DNA from: LH-M37 sp965602855
GTDB taxonomy: Bacteria > Pseudomonadota > Gammaproteobacteria > SZUA-229
Length of the DNA stretch: 64,000 nucleotides
Reading direction: 5' to 3'
Assembly: GCA_965602855.1 (NCBI GenBank)
Contig: CBFCZV010000006.1
Span: 1 to 64,000, forward strand
In this document: positions 46,045 through 56,257 of the stretch, piece by piece
How positions within the stretch are numbered: the first letter of the stretch is position 1
Layout: every line of letters begins with the position of its first letter
The notes under the pieces: model-generated
Seen by the model: only the letters and a program-made list of their open reading frames with translations
Told to the model about the DNA's origin: nothing
Database searches by the model: none
Program-made: the position numbers and the translations under genes

Positions 46045-48114
46045 TCAAACACCATTATTGATGGGAATTCGGACAATAAAACTCGTTCCTTCACCATATT
46101 CACTGAACACTTCAATTTCACCACCGAAAGATGAAATAATTTCTCTGGATTCATAGACCCCTATTCCCATACCTTTTTCACCCTTGGTTGTCTTAAAGGG
46201 CTTAAATAACTCAGTTTTTATAAAATTCTCAGACATTCCACAGCCTGTATCCTTGATTTCTATCGCAACCCAGCCGTCCTGTATGGAGACTATAAGTTCA
46301 ATTTTTCCATTATTTTCAGTTGCATCCTGAGCATTTTGAACTAAATGACCAAAGATCGATTGCAATTGACCTCGGTCTCCAGTTACATAACATTGTTTCT
46401 CTTTGCACATTAAGACTGGAACTGGTTTTCTCCCTGTCTTTTCACGATTAATCACAAGCTCTTCCAGAAGCTCAATAATATTAACCATTACAAATGGCAT
46501 ATTTGTACCTTTGCCCTGCAACATTCCCATCATTACGTTCATTTTATCAACAGAATTTGAAATTGTTTTTATTACATCTTCCATAAACAATGGATTTCCC
46601 ATATGTTTTTCTGCATTGCTGGTAATTAATGACAGCTGTGTAATGAGATTTTTTATATCATGCAGCATATAGGTCGAAAGCTTGTTATAACTTTCAAATT
46701 GCTTAGCTTCAGCTAATTGCTCAGAAACATCTCGTTGCACAATAAATGACGCTGCCTGTCTTGCAACAGTATTTAAAAGATCACTATCCTCCCAATTAAA
46801 ATGCTTATTATGAACTTTAGAATGATTAAGAACGATGAAACCTATTAAATCATTAATATGTATTAAAGGAACAATAAGCCATGCTGATATATCATAAATC
46901 CAGGAAGGGAGATTTAGCTCACCAAGGCGTGAGTACACTTCTGGCGACATATCAAGCTCATCAACACATATTACAAACTTATTTTTATCCAGAAATTTTA
47001 TTAGCGATGAATCAGAAGATACTCTAGTGTCTATATCTCTTATATGAAGTGACTCAACACAGCCATAATATCCTGCCTCGTTTCTAAGCCAGAGCATACC
47101 TCCTGGGCTATCAATTATCTGAGTTATTGATAATATCGTCTTCGAATAGAAATTTTGGTCATCCTCTGTACTAGATATTGTTTTAATAAATCTTAGCCAC
47201 TCATCTCGATAATCATATTTATAGGGGTAAAAATGTTTATTAAGAAAAACTTTCCAGCGTGCACGGATACGCTCAGAAAAGAGAAATAGCAATAACGATA
47301 ATATAGTAAAAAATAAAAGAAAAGCTTGCGCTACCAGTCCCCAGCTACCACCGAAATCTCGGACATAGTAACCAGCTACACCCATTGTCATAAGATAGAC
47401 TGCACTCGCCAATAAAGTTGTGGTATGAAATACAACCTTTCTTGAAATAAAAATCTCTGGTGACCATAAAGGATCTTTAATAATGGCAACTCCAATTAAT
47501 GGAACAACCAGCGCGTCAATAAATCCTCTTGCATGCCATAACGTTAAATCGATACGCTTATATAAAAGCGCATCCGAGTACATATAAAAATCAAAAACAT
47601 ACATGCCACCAAGTCCAAGACATAGGAACTTTATAACCTGTCTCTGCTCAGGCCTGGTATTTCTATAAAGTTGTTCAATTAGGACAATTCCAACAATAGA
47701 AAGCAATAAATGACTTGTAAGCAAATAGTTAAAATTATTACCGAATGTTGTTGCGCCATTGTTGAGATATTGGTATATAACCGGAACCAACATTGCAGAA
47801 ACAAATGCAACTATAGAACCTAGGGCAAATATGAAGTTTTTTGTCGTAATACCAGCGCCATAAGCAACACTAAGCATTCTCAGCAAAAGCGCTATCCAGC
47901 TTATACTCTTTACAAACTCCAGAACCTGTGGCGTTATAAGGTCACTCCCCGTCATGGCCTGGTAGGACATTGAGAAAGCCCAAACACTGCTGGAGAATGC
48001 AGCGATAACAAGAAGAATCTTAGCTGAGCCTTTATGCTTATCTGTAAGCAGAGCTGCAAAAAAAATAAGGAAGGCTATAGCGCTAATCGAATAGCTGGCT
48101 GCTCCGATATTCAT
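46045..48114 (-). CDS. prsK: PEP-CTERM system histidine kinase PrsK
   Basis: A 689-residue membrane kinase. Roughly eight N-terminal membrane helices occupy residues 1 to about 290, then a GAF-like sensor (about 320-460), then the kinase core with a phospho-acceptor histidine in YMLHDIKNLITQL (near 480) and an ATPase domain showing DTGCGMSE and GEKGMGIGVYE. It should sense an unknown signal and phosphorylate PrsR. The layout is that of the PrsK family. It lies between prsT and prsR. Confidence 0.95.
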   Translation of the reverse strand: MNIGAASYSISAIAFLIFFAALLTDKHKGSAKILLVIAAFSSSVWAFSMSYQAMTGSDLITPQVLEFVKSISWIALLLRMLSVAYGAGITTKNFIFALGSIVAFVSAMLVPVIYQYLNNGATTFGNNFNYLLTSHLLLSIVGIVLIEQLYRNTRPEQRQVIKFLCLGLGGMYVFDFYMYSDALLYKRIDLTLWHARGFIDALVVPLIGVAIIKDPLWSPEIFISRKVVFHTTTLLASAVYLMTMGVAGYYVRDFGGSWGLVAQAFLLFFTILSLLLFLFSERIRARWKVFLNKHFYPYKYDYRDEWLRFIKTISSTEDDQNFYSKTILSITQIIDSPGGMLWLRNEAGYYGCVESLHIRDIDTRVSSDSSLIKFLDKNKFVICVDELDMSPEVYSRLGELNLPSWIYDISAWLIVPLIHINDLIGFIVLNHSKVHNKHFNWEDSDLLNTVARQAASFIVQRDVSEQLAEAKQFESYNKLSTYMLHDIKNLITQLSLITSNAEKHMGNPLFMEDVIKTISNSVDKMNVMMGMLQGKGTNMPFVMVNIIELLEELVINREKTGRKPVPVLMCKEKQCYVTGDRGQLQSIFGHLVQNAQDATENNGKIELIVSIQDGWVAIEIKDTGCGMSENFIKTELFKPFKTTKGEKGMGIGVYESREIISSFGGEIEVFSEYGEGTSFIVRIPINNGV

Positions 48115-48171
48115 CGTAAATAATTATAGCGACATATAATCATAGTAAAGTCATAAACAAATAACTTGTGA

Positions 48172-48192
48172 TTATCCCTTATCCCTTATCCC
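48172..48192 (+). repeat. Triplicated 7-mer TTATCCC
   Basis: Three perfect head-to-tail copies (48172-48178, 48179-48185, 48186-48192) lie in the 93-base gap between prsT and prsK. On minus they read GGGATAA three times, about 60 bases ahead of prsK. A binding site or slippage product; no evidence either way. Confidence 0.6.
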
Positions 48193-48207
48193 ATATTATT
48201 TTTTTAT

Positions 48208-50583
48208 TCACTTAAACTTCTGTAGCTGAATCTCGGCATCAGCCTTACCCGGAAAGTTTCCGTTATTAGCAAGTGAGTTGGTTAGATAAGCTTTGGCTGA
48301 AACCTCATCCCCAGTTTTATATAAAGCCATCCCAAGGTGATAATTAAATACTGGCACTTCAGGTGATTTTTCAACAACCGATTTCAAAACAGCAACTGCT
48401 TCAGAATAGTCACCAGTCTTATAATAAACCCAACCAACAGTATCAAGTATCAAAACTTGATCAACGTTTTTAAGCTTGTCGGCAAGTTGTTTAGCACGTT
48501 TCAAACTATCTTCATCCTTACGGTACTCAGACAAAAGTGCAGCAAGATTATTCGCCAAGACAACCGCATTACTATTTTTCTCTAATGCCTTTTCATACTC
48601 ATTGATTGCTGCATTGTAATCACCAAGGCCTTCATATATTCTTGTAAGTCCTAGTGTCAGCTTCAGATCACTTTTCAGCGCTGCCAGCCCCTGATGCAAA
48701 ACCTCAATAGCTTTCTGGTTATCTTTATCCTTAATATATATATTAGCTAGTTGTAGATACGGTTCATTCCAATCTGGCTTTGTATCCATTACTTTAATCA
48801 GACTAGTTTTGGCGTCGTCTGCACGACCTGATGCTATTTGCACCCTGGCCAAGAGCATGTACAGCTCTGCTGTCTCACCATTTTCTCGGATCGCGGATTT
48901 CACTTTACTTATTGCCACATCAAAACTCTTCTTGGAAACATGAATTAATGCTAAAAGTTCCAATATACGATTCTTTTCACTAACCCTCTTATAACCTCGC
49001 TCTAATAGACTGACCGCCTCATTTTCTCTTTTCTCTGTTAGCATATATGGAACAGACTGAATGTATCCGTTTGGCATATCTGGATATAATTCAATCATCC
49101 GCGAAGAATATGGTTTTACTTCAGAAAACATTTTCCTATCGTTCAACAATGTGCTTTTGTACGATAACGCTTCATAATTATTGGCGTCAATAGAGAGATA
49201 ATTATCAATAACTTTTTCTAATTGAACTTTGTTTTTATTCCTGGCGTGATATCTTGCAAGCGACATTAATCCTTCTGCATTAGCTCTATTATTTTCATAT
49301 GCTAGATCTATGATCTCAGTGGCCTGTTCCTCTCCACCGTTAGCTCTAAGTGCATTGGATAATAAGAAATATGCTTCCATATTTTCCGGATCATCTTTAA
49401 CCACGATTCTGAGCGAAATAATAGCGCCTTCATATCCCTTATTTAGCATCTGTAGCTTAGCTTTAATAAAATTAACTTCAGCATCATTAGGAGATATTTT
49501 ATACGCATCATCTATAACGCTTGTAGCGGCATCAATGTTTTTCTTCCGCATATATAGATTAGCAAGATATATTCTGGATTTAACCACTACTGAATCCTCG
49601 GGGAAATCAGAAGCCGCAGATTTAAATATTTTTTCTGCATCAATCAGATTATTTTCAGTCACATACAATTTACCAAGAGAAAACCATAACTCAACCATTT
49701 TCGTGTTCTTCTCTATGAATGACTTCAGCTCCTCAATAGCTTTTAGGTTACCTCTGGTTTGCTGTATAAAATCAACTAGAACCAATTTTCTTTCCAGATC
49801 TTTATCGTCTTCATCAATGGCATTACGCAAAACTTCTTCGGCTTTATCAGCCTTATCTATTTGCCTATAAAACATAGCAAGTGTTAAATGATTTGAAAAC
49901 ACCTCAGGTTTCTGGTTAAGGATTGCTTTATATTCCTTTTCAGCCTGATCGTATTTTCCAGCACTTAGGTAAGCATTCGCCAACAGATTTTTTAGAATAC
50001 CATTATTAGGATTCAGCTTTATGCACGCGTTAAGCACATTAATGGAGTCATCATATTTCTTGTTACTTAGATAAAGTGACGAAAGAAACTGGGCATTCTG
50101 GACATGCTCAGGCTGTCTCGAAAAAATATCCTGCACAATTTTCTCGGCAGCAAGAGCATCATTCTGTTTATAAAGAATCCCCGCCTTGAGTAACAGACCA
50201 TTTACATTAGTAACATCCTTACCAAGTATTAGATCTTTTTTTTCTATTGCCGCATCAATATCTCCTGCTAATATGAGATGATAAGTACCTATTTTTGCGT
50301 GATATTCAAGATTATCAGGGTCAAGTTCCACTGCCTTTGAGTAATTACCGTAAGCTTTTCGATATTCTTTCTTCAGGTTATATATGTCACCCAACTGAAA
50401 ATAAGCCTGCGCCTCTTTTGGATCAATCTGAAGCACATTTTTTAATTCTATGCGCGCTTTATCCAGATCACCTGCGTCCAATGATAGCCGGGCTTTCTCC
50501 AGGTACACAGATTTTCTTTCTTCGGCACCACCACAACCAACTAGTGCTATCATGATAATTGTCGTGATCAAAAAATGTTTCAT
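48208..50583 (-). CDS. prsT: PEP-CTERM system TPR-repeat lipoprotein PrsT
   Basis: About 791 residues. The N-terminus MKHFLITTIIMIALVGCGG ends in a lipobox, with cysteine at about residue 17. Nearly all of the rest is TPR repeats, for example QAYFQLGDIYNLKKEYRKA and YYKTGDYSEAVAVLKSV. The length and layout match PrsT, encoded with PrsK/PrsR in exosortase/exopolysaccharide loci, and possibly placing it in the periplasm as a polysaccharide-secretion scaffold. I prefer ATG 50583; ATG 50607 would place eight polar residues before the signal. It is first in the prsT-prsK-prsR order. Confidence 0.92.
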   Translation of the reverse strand: MKHFLITTIIMIALVGCGGAEERKSVYLEKARLSLDAGDLDKARIELKNVLQIDPKEAQAYFQLGDIYNLKKEYRKAYGNYSKAVELDPDNLEYHAKIGTYHLILAGDIDAAIEKKDLILGKDVTNVNGLLLKAGILYKQNDALAAEKIVQDIFSRQPEHVQNAQFLSSLYLSNKKYDDSINVLNACIKLNPNNGILKNLLANAYLSAGKYDQAEKEYKAILNQKPEVFSNHLTLAMFYRQIDKADKAEEVLRNAIDEDDKDLERKLVLVDFIQQTRGNLKAIEELKSFIEKNTKMVELWFSLGKLYVTENNLIDAEKIFKSAASDFPEDSVVVKSRIYLANLYMRKKNIDAATSVIDDAYKISPNDAEVNFIKAKLQMLNKGYEGAIISLRIVVKDDPENMEAYFLLSNALRANGGEEQATEIIDLAYENNRANAEGLMSLARYHARNKNKVQLEKVIDNYLSIDANNYEALSYKSTLLNDRKMFSEVKPYSSRMIELYPDMPNGYIQSVPYMLTEKRENEAVSLLERGYKRVSEKNRILELLALIHVSKKSFDVAISKVKSAIRENGETAELYMLLARVQIASGRADDAKTSLIKVMDTKPDWNEPYLQLANIYIKDKDNQKAIEVLHQGLAALKSDLKLTLGLTRIYEGLGDYNAAINEYEKALEKNSNAVVLANNLAALLSEYRKDEDSLKRAKQLADKLKNVDQVLILDTVGWVYYKTGDYSEAVAVLKSVVEKSPEVPVFNYHLGMALYKTGDEVSAKAYLTNSLANNGNFPGKADAEIQLQKFK

Positions 50584-50721
50584 GTTAATTAACTCTTGTT
50601 TTGTCATATGCTTTCTGATAATGATGCATGTATCAACTATGTTCTTCTATACGGTAGCTGATGATTCAAGAAACCATTGGCGCACTGATTGCGATTCCTG
50701 TTAACGTATATTTCATCTTCT

Positions 50722-51810
50722 TTATTCATAGTAACGATTAGTTCTATAGCCTTCTTTCTCACAAAGCGCATCACGTTTAGCAATCATAATGTCGTGATCT
50801 ACCATTTCTTTAACCATTTCTTCCAAGCCTATCTTAGGCACCCAACCTAACTTCTCTTTTGCCTTTGTAGGGTCGCCTAATAGCGTCTCAACTTCCGTTG
50901 GCCTGAAATAGCGTTTATCCACTTCAACCAGGCAATTTCCCGTTGATGTATCATAGCCTTTCTCATCAACACCAACACCTTTCCATTCCATTTCAATACC
51001 AACCGCCTTAGCTGCCTTATTGACAAAATCTCTAACTGAATACTGCACACCTGTCGCAATCACAAAGTCCTCTGGACTATCTTGCTGCAACATTAACCAT
51101 TGCATTTCTACATAGTCTTTTGCATGTCCCCAATCTCTTTTAGCATTCATATTTCCTAAATACAGATTATCTTGTAACCCTAGTTTTATTCTCGCAAAAG
51201 CACGCGTAATTTTTCTTGTTACAAAGGTTTCTCCTCTAACAGGAGACTCATGATTAAATAAGATTCCATTGCAAGCATAGATCCCATACGCCTCACGATA
51301 GTTCACGGTAATCCAGTAAGCATAAAGCTTTGCTACAGCATAAGGAGACCTGGGATAGAAAGGTGTTGATTCTGTTTGAGGGGTTTCCTGAACTTCACCG
51401 TAAAGCTCAGAAGTGGATGCCTGGTAATAACGCGTTTTTTTCTCTAGTCCAGCGATACGAACCGCTTCCAGAATACGAAGAGCACCCATGCCTACCGAAT
51501 CAGCAGTATATTCCGGACATTCAAACGACACAGCAACATGACTTTGAGCACCAAGATTATAAATTTCATCAGGTTGTATTTCCTGAACAAGACGCACCAA
51601 ATTCATAGAGTCGGTGAGATCGCCATAATGCAATTTAAATCTCTGATTTTTCTCATGAGGATCCTGGTATAAATGATCAATACGATCAGTATTAAAAGAA
51701 GAGGCTCTTCTTTTAATACCGTGTACTTCATAGCCTTTATCTAATAGAAACTCAGCCAAATAAGCACCATCTTGTCCAGTAATGCCTGTAATCAATGCAG
51801 TTTTACTCAT
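50722..51810 (-). CDS. gmd: GDP-mannose 4,6-dehydratase
   Basis: A 362-residue short-chain dehydrogenase-type enzyme that makes GDP-4-keto-6-deoxymannose from GDP-mannose, using bound NADP. N-terminal GITGQDGAYLAEFLL is the nucleotide site, KRRASSFNT follows, and the catalytic Ser/Glu/Tyr/Lys region is STSELYGEVQETPQ and YPRSPYAVAKLYAYW. The product leads to L-fucose, D-rhamnose or perosamine sugars; none of the follow-on enzymes is in the window. It sits in the exopolysaccharide locus between the PAPS-synthetase-like gene and prsT. Confidence 0.97.
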   Translation of the reverse strand: MSKTALITGITGQDGAYLAEFLLDKGYEVHGIKRRASSFNTDRIDHLYQDPHEKNQRFKLHYGDLTDSMNLVRLVQEIQPDEIYNLGAQSHVAVSFECPEYTADSVGMGALRILEAVRIAGLEKKTRYYQASTSELYGEVQETPQTESTPFYPRSPYAVAKLYAYWITVNYREAYGIYACNGILFNHESPVRGETFVTRKITRAFARIKLGLQDNLYLGNMNAKRDWGHAKDYVEMQWLMLQQDSPEDFVIATGVQYSVRDFVNKAAKAVGIEMEWKGVGVDEKGYDTSTGNCLVEVDKRYFRPTEVETLLGDPTKAKEKLGWVPKIGLEEMVKEMVDHDIMIAKRDALCEKEGYRTNRYYE

Positions 51811-51873
51811 ATCAAATCAACTCTAAATCATTAAAAAAACAAACATGTAACGCAGTTACAGTACCAAAATTAT

Positions 51874-53601
51874 TCAGTTTTTTGTATTTGAATTAATATA
51901 TCCCTCGCGCACAAGATATAAATAAATATCTTCCGCCGCTTGTATTGGAGACATATTTTCAGTATCAATAATTAATTCGGGATTTTCTGGTATATCGTAT
52001 GGATCACTGATACCTGTAAATTCAGGAATTAATCCTTTCCGCGCTTTCGCATACAACCCCTTACGATCCCTTCTTTCACATTCCTCAAGTGAGGTCGACA
52101 CATGAATCTCTATAAATGTACCATACTGCTCAATGCTAGCACGCACCTCTCTTCGCATCTTAGCGTAAGGCGCAATTGGCGCACAGATGGCAACTCCCCT
52201 GTTCTTGGTGATTTCACTGGCTACATAACCAATACGCTTAACATTTATATCCCGGTCTTTTTTAGAAAAACCCAACTCGCTGGATAGATTATGCCTAACC
52301 ACATCGCCATCAAGTAATGTAACAGGGCGTCCACCATGCTCGATAAACTTAGCATAAACAATACGAGCTAGTGTTGACTTTCCTGAGCCCGATAGACCTG
52401 TAAAAAATAAAGTAATGCCCTGTTTTTCACGCGGAGGACATGCTTGATACATCGCTGAAAGAACTTCTGGGTATGTTACCCAATGAGGTATTTCCCTATT
52501 TCTGGAAATCGCTTCTAGTATCTTGTCATTTGAACATCTAATACCGCTACAATCAGAATCATTATCTAAAACCGGAACAAACCCGCTTTTTTGCTCGTTA
52601 AAACAAAGCTCTTCTGCATATATGATCTTAATATCAAGAGCATTTTCATACTCTTTTATATATTGCTGTGATGCACCCGTGGGATAAAATCGAATTGCAT
52701 CATCCCTCACATTAGGAGGTGCGGCATGCTCTGCTCCAACAATATAATGCGAACAGCCATAGTTCTGTCTTATTATGGCATTCATTAAGGCTTCACGTGG
52801 GCCTGCCATTCGTAGTGCTGCGGGAAGTAATGACAATTCAACTAAGCCTTTTGAATAGTATTCTATTATGGCCTGGTAGCAATGAACGCGGGAATAATAT
52901 TGGAGATCCCCTGGCTTTGACATGCCGACGACTGGATGTAACAGAATATGCGCATTAGCTTCATTGGCGGCAAGAGTCGTTATCTCCTGATGAACACGAT
53001 GCATTGGCTTGCTTGTGTGAAATGCTACTATATTGCGCCAACCAAGCTTATCAAACCTTTGACGCAATTCTTTAGGCGTATTACGTAACAGATCAAAATC
53101 ATAATGAAATGGAAGCTGAATGCCGTGAATACTGCCACCAACATAATAAGAGCCAACAGAATCATATAAATACTTTACACCAGGATGCCTCTGATCTGAT
53201 GTTCCATATATAGCCTCAGCCTCTCGCTCTTTATCGACTCGCCAAATACTTTCAACCGATAATACTGCTGGCATAAAACCTTCAGTATCTCTCAATGCCA
53301 ATTGGCTGCCTATTTCAAGATCTGAAAATTCTTCACCAACATCAAGGCAATATGGGATTGGCCAAATAACGCCATTAGGTAAGCAAGTATTATCAATGAC
53401 GGAGTTATAAACCTCCTCTGTCATAAATCCTGTTAATGGCGAGAGAGCACCATTCAGTAACATTTCTAGATCACATTGTTGACGTTGTGAAAGTACAATG
53501 GTTGGAAAATCTTCAGATTTTACTTTTAGCAGCTCTGCCTCTTCTTCAGGTAAAAGAAGATCTTTCAGCTCTCCCTGATAAGGTGAAATAAGGTGGCTCA
53601 T
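51874..53601 (-). CDS. Bifunctional PAPS synthetase-like protein (ATP sulfurylase-like + APS kinase)
   Basis: A 575-residue fusion. Residues 1 to about 385 are ATP-sulfurylase-like; about 390-570 are APS kinase. The kinase half is intact: P-loop GLSGSGKST (near 400), DGDVVRHNL, KKDRDINVKRIGYVA, and KGLYAKARKGLIPEFTGI. The sulfurylase half keeps MHRVHQEIT and RMAGPREAL, but the usual QTR(N/Q)P becomes HTSKP (near 194-198) and GRDHAGPG becomes GAEHAAPP (near 288-295). These positions contact sulfate and ATP in known enzymes, so sulfurylase activity is doubtful. It should supply PAPS (at least from APS) for the many sulfotransferases of the window. It lies inside the exopolysaccharide operon. 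Confidence 0.88.
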   Translation of the reverse strand: MSHLISPYQGELKDLLLPEEEAELLKVKSEDFPTIVLSQRQQCDLEMLLNGALSPLTGFMTEEVYNSVIDNTCLPNGVIWPIPYCLDVGEEFSDLEIGSQLALRDTEGFMPAVLSVESIWRVDKEREAEAIYGTSDQRHPGVKYLYDSVGSYYVGGSIHGIQLPFHYDFDLLRNTPKELRQRFDKLGWRNIVAFHTSKPMHRVHQEITTLAANEANAHILLHPVVGMSKPGDLQYYSRVHCYQAIIEYYSKGLVELSLLPAALRMAGPREALMNAIIRQNYGCSHYIVGAEHAAPPNVRDDAIRFYPTGASQQYIKEYENALDIKIIYAEELCFNEQKSGFVPVLDNDSDCSGIRCSNDKILEAISRNREIPHWVTYPEVLSAMYQACPPREKQGITLFFTGLSGSGKSTLARIVYAKFIEHGGRPVTLLDGDVVRHNLSSELGFSKKDRDINVKRIGYVASEITKNRGVAICAPIAPYAKMRREVRASIEQYGTFIEIHVSTSLEECERRDRKGLYAKARKGLIPEFTGISDPYDIPENPELIIDTENMSPIQAAEDIYLYLVREGYINSNTKN

Positions 53602-53647
53602 AACATTAGCAAAGTATATAGACCTTTGAAAAATTCAAAAGAGATAA

Positions 53648-54421
53648 TTAATAAACTGATTTATTAAGTACTGTACCAATAATATTTGTCACTGACAAAA
53701 TGTCCACGGCCTGCGTCAAGTCGCTTTCTTTAGTTACATCATCTTCTATCACAATAAGAGAAGCATCAATACAGGGCGCGATAGACATCGCATCTGCAGT
53801 ACCTAATATAGGAGGAAGATCAAATATAATTATCCTCTTTGGGTAGTGATCTTTTAAAGTTTCAACCAGACCGCACATCTTGGGTGACCCCATCATTTCA
53901 GAAGAACTCACTAATGAGTCACCACCTGGAAGCAGAATAAAGTGCTCGATTCCTTCTGGCCGGTAAAGAACATCTGATAACTCAATATCACTGCGCAAAT
54001 AATCACATAAACCATATTTTGGCTGGATACCGAAATATTCATGGATAGTAGGGCTCCTTAAATTAGCATCAACAAGCACAACAGAGTACTCAACTTCCTT
54101 TGCGATGCTGATTGCTAAATTTATTGCCGCTGTTGTTTTACCTTCTCCTCCGATTGGGCTAGTGACTGACAGTGTAGTCCAACGATGCTCTTCCATGCGC
54201 TGAATCACCTGTATACCCAGAATATTATATGCATCAGTGTATTTATCGTCAGCAAGAGCTGTTGACACCCTGCTCTCCTGCATTTTCTCAACAGAACCCT
54301 TTATAAGTGGAGTTGCATCATACTTAACAGGAGAATCAATATCGCCTGAGCCAGCATTAGGAGTTTGCGATGCACCTCTTTCCTGTCTTGCTCTATCAAG
54401 TGCCTGCTTTATTTTTTCCAT
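53648..54421 (-). CDS. EpsG-like tyrosine autokinase/ParA-type ATPase of exopolysaccharide locus
   Basis: A 257-residue cytoplasmic P-loop ATPase. It begins MEKIKQALDRARQERG, the typical start of this exosortase-linked group. Walker A is SPIGGEGKTTAAIN (near residue 90), A' is VVLVDANLRSPTIHEYFG, and Walker B is IIIFDLPPILGTADA. BY-kinases of this type phosphorylate themselves and pair with a Wzz-like protein to control polysaccharide length. The C-terminus ends LNKSVY with one tyrosine only, not a tyrosine cluster, so phosphorylation may be limited. It follows the Wzz-like gene by 24 bases. Confidence 0.9.
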   Translation of the reverse strand: MEKIKQALDRARQERGASQTPNAGSGDIDSPVKYDATPLIKGSVEKMQESRVSTALADDKYTDAYNILGIQVIQRMEEHRWTTLSVTSPIGGEGKTTAAINLAISIAKEVEYSVVLVDANLRSPTIHEYFGIQPKYGLCDYLRSDIELSDVLYRPEGIEHFILLPGGDSLVSSSEMMGSPKMCGLVETLKDHYPKRIIIFDLPPILGTADAMSIAPCIDASLIVIEDDVTKESDLTQAVDILSVTNIIGTVLNKSVY

Positions 54422-54445
54422 TGATCTAAAACCTGAGAAATAATG

Positions 54446-56188
54446 TTAAACAAAGAGTAAATCTAACTTACGTAATATGCGGAACCACAATACATCTAGC
54501 GGAGATATTAAAAAATGCACAATAACTATTGCCAGAACAGCGAGGCAGAAAATAATAATAAGTATTCTTTTATTCGATTTTTTACGATTTTCAATATCAT
54601 CCAGATTCAACTGGTAAGGCACTATGGAAAGAGGTGCTGCGCCCAATATATTCTCAACAGCTTTTGAGCCAGAAACAGCACCACTAAGTGAAAGAGAAAG
54701 AAACACAAAACCACCTGCAGCACCAATAGAAAAGATCAAACCCAGGAACAAAATCGCTGGACGATTAGGGCTAACCGGCTCTTCAGGCAATGCTGCTGGA
54801 TCTATTAAAGTAAATCTCTCGCCTTTACTTTCAGATTCAAGCTGCATAGAAATATCTGCAGCACGCTGTTTCACTTTTATTTCCTGATTTCGCCTTAGTG
54901 CGTTTTCATAGTCTCGCTGCAAAACAAGATACTCACGCTCTACCTGTGGGGCTAATAACAACACTTGCTCCAACTCTACCTGCCTATTAGAATAATCTGC
55001 TTCTTGTTTTTTTAAGGCAGCAATTTCACTCAAAACCCCTTCCAGCTGAGCCTTAAGAGTTATATAAGCCGGATTATCTGGAGACTCCTGTAAATACGTG
55101 TCAGTCTCTTCTTCACGTACGCGTGCTGACTTTTTCTCAGCTAATTGCTCTTCAAGTACAGCTATTTTTGTATTTAAAACAATAACGTCAGGATGTTCCT
55201 GTGTGTACTTATTACTTAACACATCTAACTCAGTTCGCAAAAATTTTAGCTGTTTTGCTAAGATATCTACACTTTTATCTGAACCTGATCGCAGTGCATC
55301 GATTTCATTTTTTAAAGCAATTACATCAGGATGCGACTCTGAATACCGCGAGGAAACAGATGCATACTCCGTTTCCAATAGCTTCAATCTGGTATTAGTG
55401 CTTTGAATTAATGGATTATCTGGTTGAACCTGCTCCAGATTTCCTTCCAAATAAAACTTTCTATCTTCAAGATTTAAAAGTCTGGTTGTGGTCGTTATTA
55501 TATTAGCTTCTATTCTTTGCAAAACCTGCATGTTTACCTGTTGCATTTCTGGCAGCATTTTTGCGTTTTCTTGTTTAAAGGCTGCCAACTTTTCCTCAAG
55601 CTTAGAAATATCAGACTTTATACGCCCAGACTCTTCCTTAAAGAACTGAGATGTCTCAAGAGCTTTACTTGCTCTACTTTCAATATTTTTATTCAAATAT
55701 AAAGTAGTCAGTTCACTTACAACTTTCTGCACCAGATTTGGATTCCTACCTTCATAGGATAATAAAAATGCAATGGTTGCAGAAGAGGATCTGCCTGTAG
55801 AAGGATTCACAACATCAGCACTAACCAGTTCAAGATTTATGGCATCTCGAATCCGCTCAATTATTGACTCTGTTGTTTCATGCTTACGCTCTTCCTCATA
55901 CAAATTAAATTTATTAATTATTTTGAGCAAATTACTACGACTCATAACTTGAGCCTGTATCGTTTGAATCCTCTCCGCCGCATAGCTTGTCACTGTAGAC
56001 ATAACCAGCTCACGAGGAATTTCTTGCTGTTCAATCAAAATTGTTGCTGATGACTTGTATATTGAAGGCAAAATAAAAGCCACCAATATGAATACACACA
56101 TAAGTATTGCAATTATTGAAAATAAAGCTTTTTTTCGTTTACGTAAAGCAATGAGATAATCACTAAGCTCTAAATTTTGTTCTTCCAC
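54446..56188 (-). CDS. Wzz/EpsF-like polysaccharide chain-length determinant
   Basis: A 580-residue inner-membrane protein: helix near residues 20-40, long periplasmic coiled-coil section (about 180-470) with a repeated HPDVIxLxxxI motif (YSESHPDVIALKNEI and YTQEHPDVIVLNTKI), a conserved DPAALPEEPVSPNRP before the second membrane segment (about 487-510), and an extra C-terminal hydrophobic segment. This is the Wzz/GNVR layout of EpsF-type proteins in exosortase loci. It regulates chain length together with the ATPase encoded next to it. Confidence 0.92.
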   Translation of the reverse strand: MEEQNLELSDYLIALRKRKKALFSIIAILMCVFILVAFILPSIYKSSATILIEQQEIPRELVMSTVTSYAAERIQTIQAQVMSRSNLLKIINKFNLYEEERKHETTESIIERIRDAINLELVSADVVNPSTGRSSSATIAFLLSYEGRNPNLVQKVVSELTTLYLNKNIESRASKALETSQFFKEESGRIKSDISKLEEKLAAFKQENAKMLPEMQQVNMQVLQRIEANIITTTTRLLNLEDRKFYLEGNLEQVQPDNPLIQSTNTRLKLLETEYASVSSRYSESHPDVIALKNEIDALRSGSDKSVDILAKQLKFLRTELDVLSNKYTQEHPDVIVLNTKIAVLEEQLAEKKSARVREEETDTYLQESPDNPAYITLKAQLEGVLSEIAALKKQEADYSNRQVELEQVLLLAPQVEREYLVLQRDYENALRRNQEIKVKQRAADISMQLESESKGERFTLIDPAALPEEPVSPNRPAILFLGLIFSIGAAGGFVFLSLSLSGAVSGSKAVENILGAAPLSIVPYQLNLDDIENRKKSNKRILIIIFCLAVLAIVIVHFLISPLDVLWFRILRKLDLLFV

Positions 56189-56257
56189 TACACAGTCACT
56201 CTGTTAAAGTTAAATAAATATTAGTATATGTCTGCCATCAAATGACAGTTTTTTGAA

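Noticed and set aside
49310..49870. A 186-codon plus-strand frame inside prsT
   Set aside because: It lies fully within the TPR coding region, is Ser/Leu-rich, and has no recognisable domain.
50677..50694. A good -24/-12 pattern (TTGGCGCACTGATTGCGA) on plus
   Set aside because: It points into gmd in antisense and no plus-strand gene follows; it is probably chance, although an antisense transcript cannot be excluded.
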